Of a stretch of DNA of 5,960 bases, positions 5,721 to 5,960 are shown one piece after another (position 1 is the first letter of the stretch; the number at the start of each line of letters is the position of its first letter). Where the stretch lies: assembly GCA_044359885.1 (NCBI GenBank), contig JBIKLI010000277.1, positions 1-5,960 on the forward strand, given 5' to 3'. This DNA is from CAIOSQ01 sp044359885 (lineage in GTDB: Bacteria; Pseudomonadota; Alphaproteobacteria; CACIAM-22H2). Under the pieces are notes generated by a model. It saw only the letters and a list, made by a program, of their open reading frames with translations. It was not told where the DNA came from and did not search any database. Made by a program: the position numbers and the translations under genes.

Positions 5721-5960
5721 TCCCGGCGGCCCTGCACCTTGTTGAAGAAGCAGCACCAATCGCCCGTCGTGACGCTGGGCAGGGCACGCAGGCCGAAGAT
5801 CATGCCGTCGGCCGGCGCCTTGAGCTCCACCAGTTGGTTGCCGAAGATGTCGACGATCCGGGCGATGCGCGTTCCCGCCTTCATCGGCTTCAGGAACTCG
5901 ATGTCCGGCTCCGGCACGAAGATGCCCGAGACCGGCGCCAGCAGCGCTTCCTGGATGCCC
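5717..5960 (-). CDS. Succinylglutamate desuccinylase/aspartoacylase family protein (AstE/AspA), C-terminal part
   Basis: Only the last 80 codons are inside the window; the gene continues past base 5960. The frame is open to the edge, so the GTG at 5917 is an internal codon. The fragment reads as the C-terminal beta-rich domain of the AstE/AspA zinc amidohydrolases, which remove acyl groups from N-acyl amino acids: LLAPVSGIFVPEPDIEF, then KAGTRIARIVDIFGN and APADGMIFGLRALPSVTTGDW, a pattern resembling a lipoyl/biotinyl-type hammerhead with closing GDW. The catalytic zinc-binding N-terminal part is outside, so metal ligands cannot be checked. It ends four bases into the hydrolase gene and is the promoter-proximal gene of the pair. 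The family includes AstE, aspartoacylase and the ectoine-pathway deacetylase DoeB; which of these it resembles most cannot be decided from this piece. Confidence 0.82.
   Translation of the reverse strand, partial: GIQEALLAPVSGIFVPEPDIEFLKPMKAGTRIARIVDIFGNQLVELKAPADGMIFGLRALPSVTTGDWCCFFNKVQGRRE

Overview
The window is GC-rich and densely coding, with strong G/C preference at third codon positions, frequent GTG/TTG starts and four-base gene overlaps. The gene families fit a free-living Alphaproteobacterium (Rhodospirillales/Acetobacteraceae-like or a relative). That placement is an inference from composition and gene content; no marker gene is present.

Layout: four genes run left to right. (1) A periplasmic ABC-transporter substrate-binding protein of the peptide/nickel/opine type, cut at its 5' end (1-1578). 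(2) An FAD-dependent amine oxidase of the sarcosine-oxidase/DAO type, overlapping the first by 4 bases (1575-2729). (3) A Gfo/Idh/MocA-type NAD(P)-dependent oxidoreductase (2790-3857). (4) A six-bladed NHL beta-propeller that matches the catalytic core of animal peptidyl-alpha-hydroxyglycine alpha-amidating lyase (PAL) (3911-4762). Short gaps with good ribosome-binding sites suggest one operon. Two genes come in on the opposite strand: the C-terminal end of an AstE/AspA-family zinc deacylase (5717-5960, cut by the window edge) and, coupled to it by a 4-base overlap, a PuuE-type allantoinase/cyclic-amide hydrolase of the polysaccharide-deacetylase fold (4770-5720). The two operons converge with only 7 bases between stop codons. 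No RNA gene, mobile element or CRISPR array is visible, and no intergenic space exceeds 60 bases.

How the genes may work together (inference): a solute-binding protein feeds an import system, and the remaining genes act on C-N bonds: flavin-dependent amine oxidation, a nicotinamide-dependent oxidoreductase, cleavage of an alpha-hydroxyglycine-type carbinolamide, opening of a cyclic amide/ureide and hydrolysis of an N-acyl amino acid. This looks like a catabolic island for an N-substituted amino acid, cyclic imide or ureide. The most notable item is the PAL-like protein: all six residues known as metal ligands or catalytic residues in rat PAL have counterparts, next to a PuuE-like enzyme whose substrate loops differ from true allantoinases.
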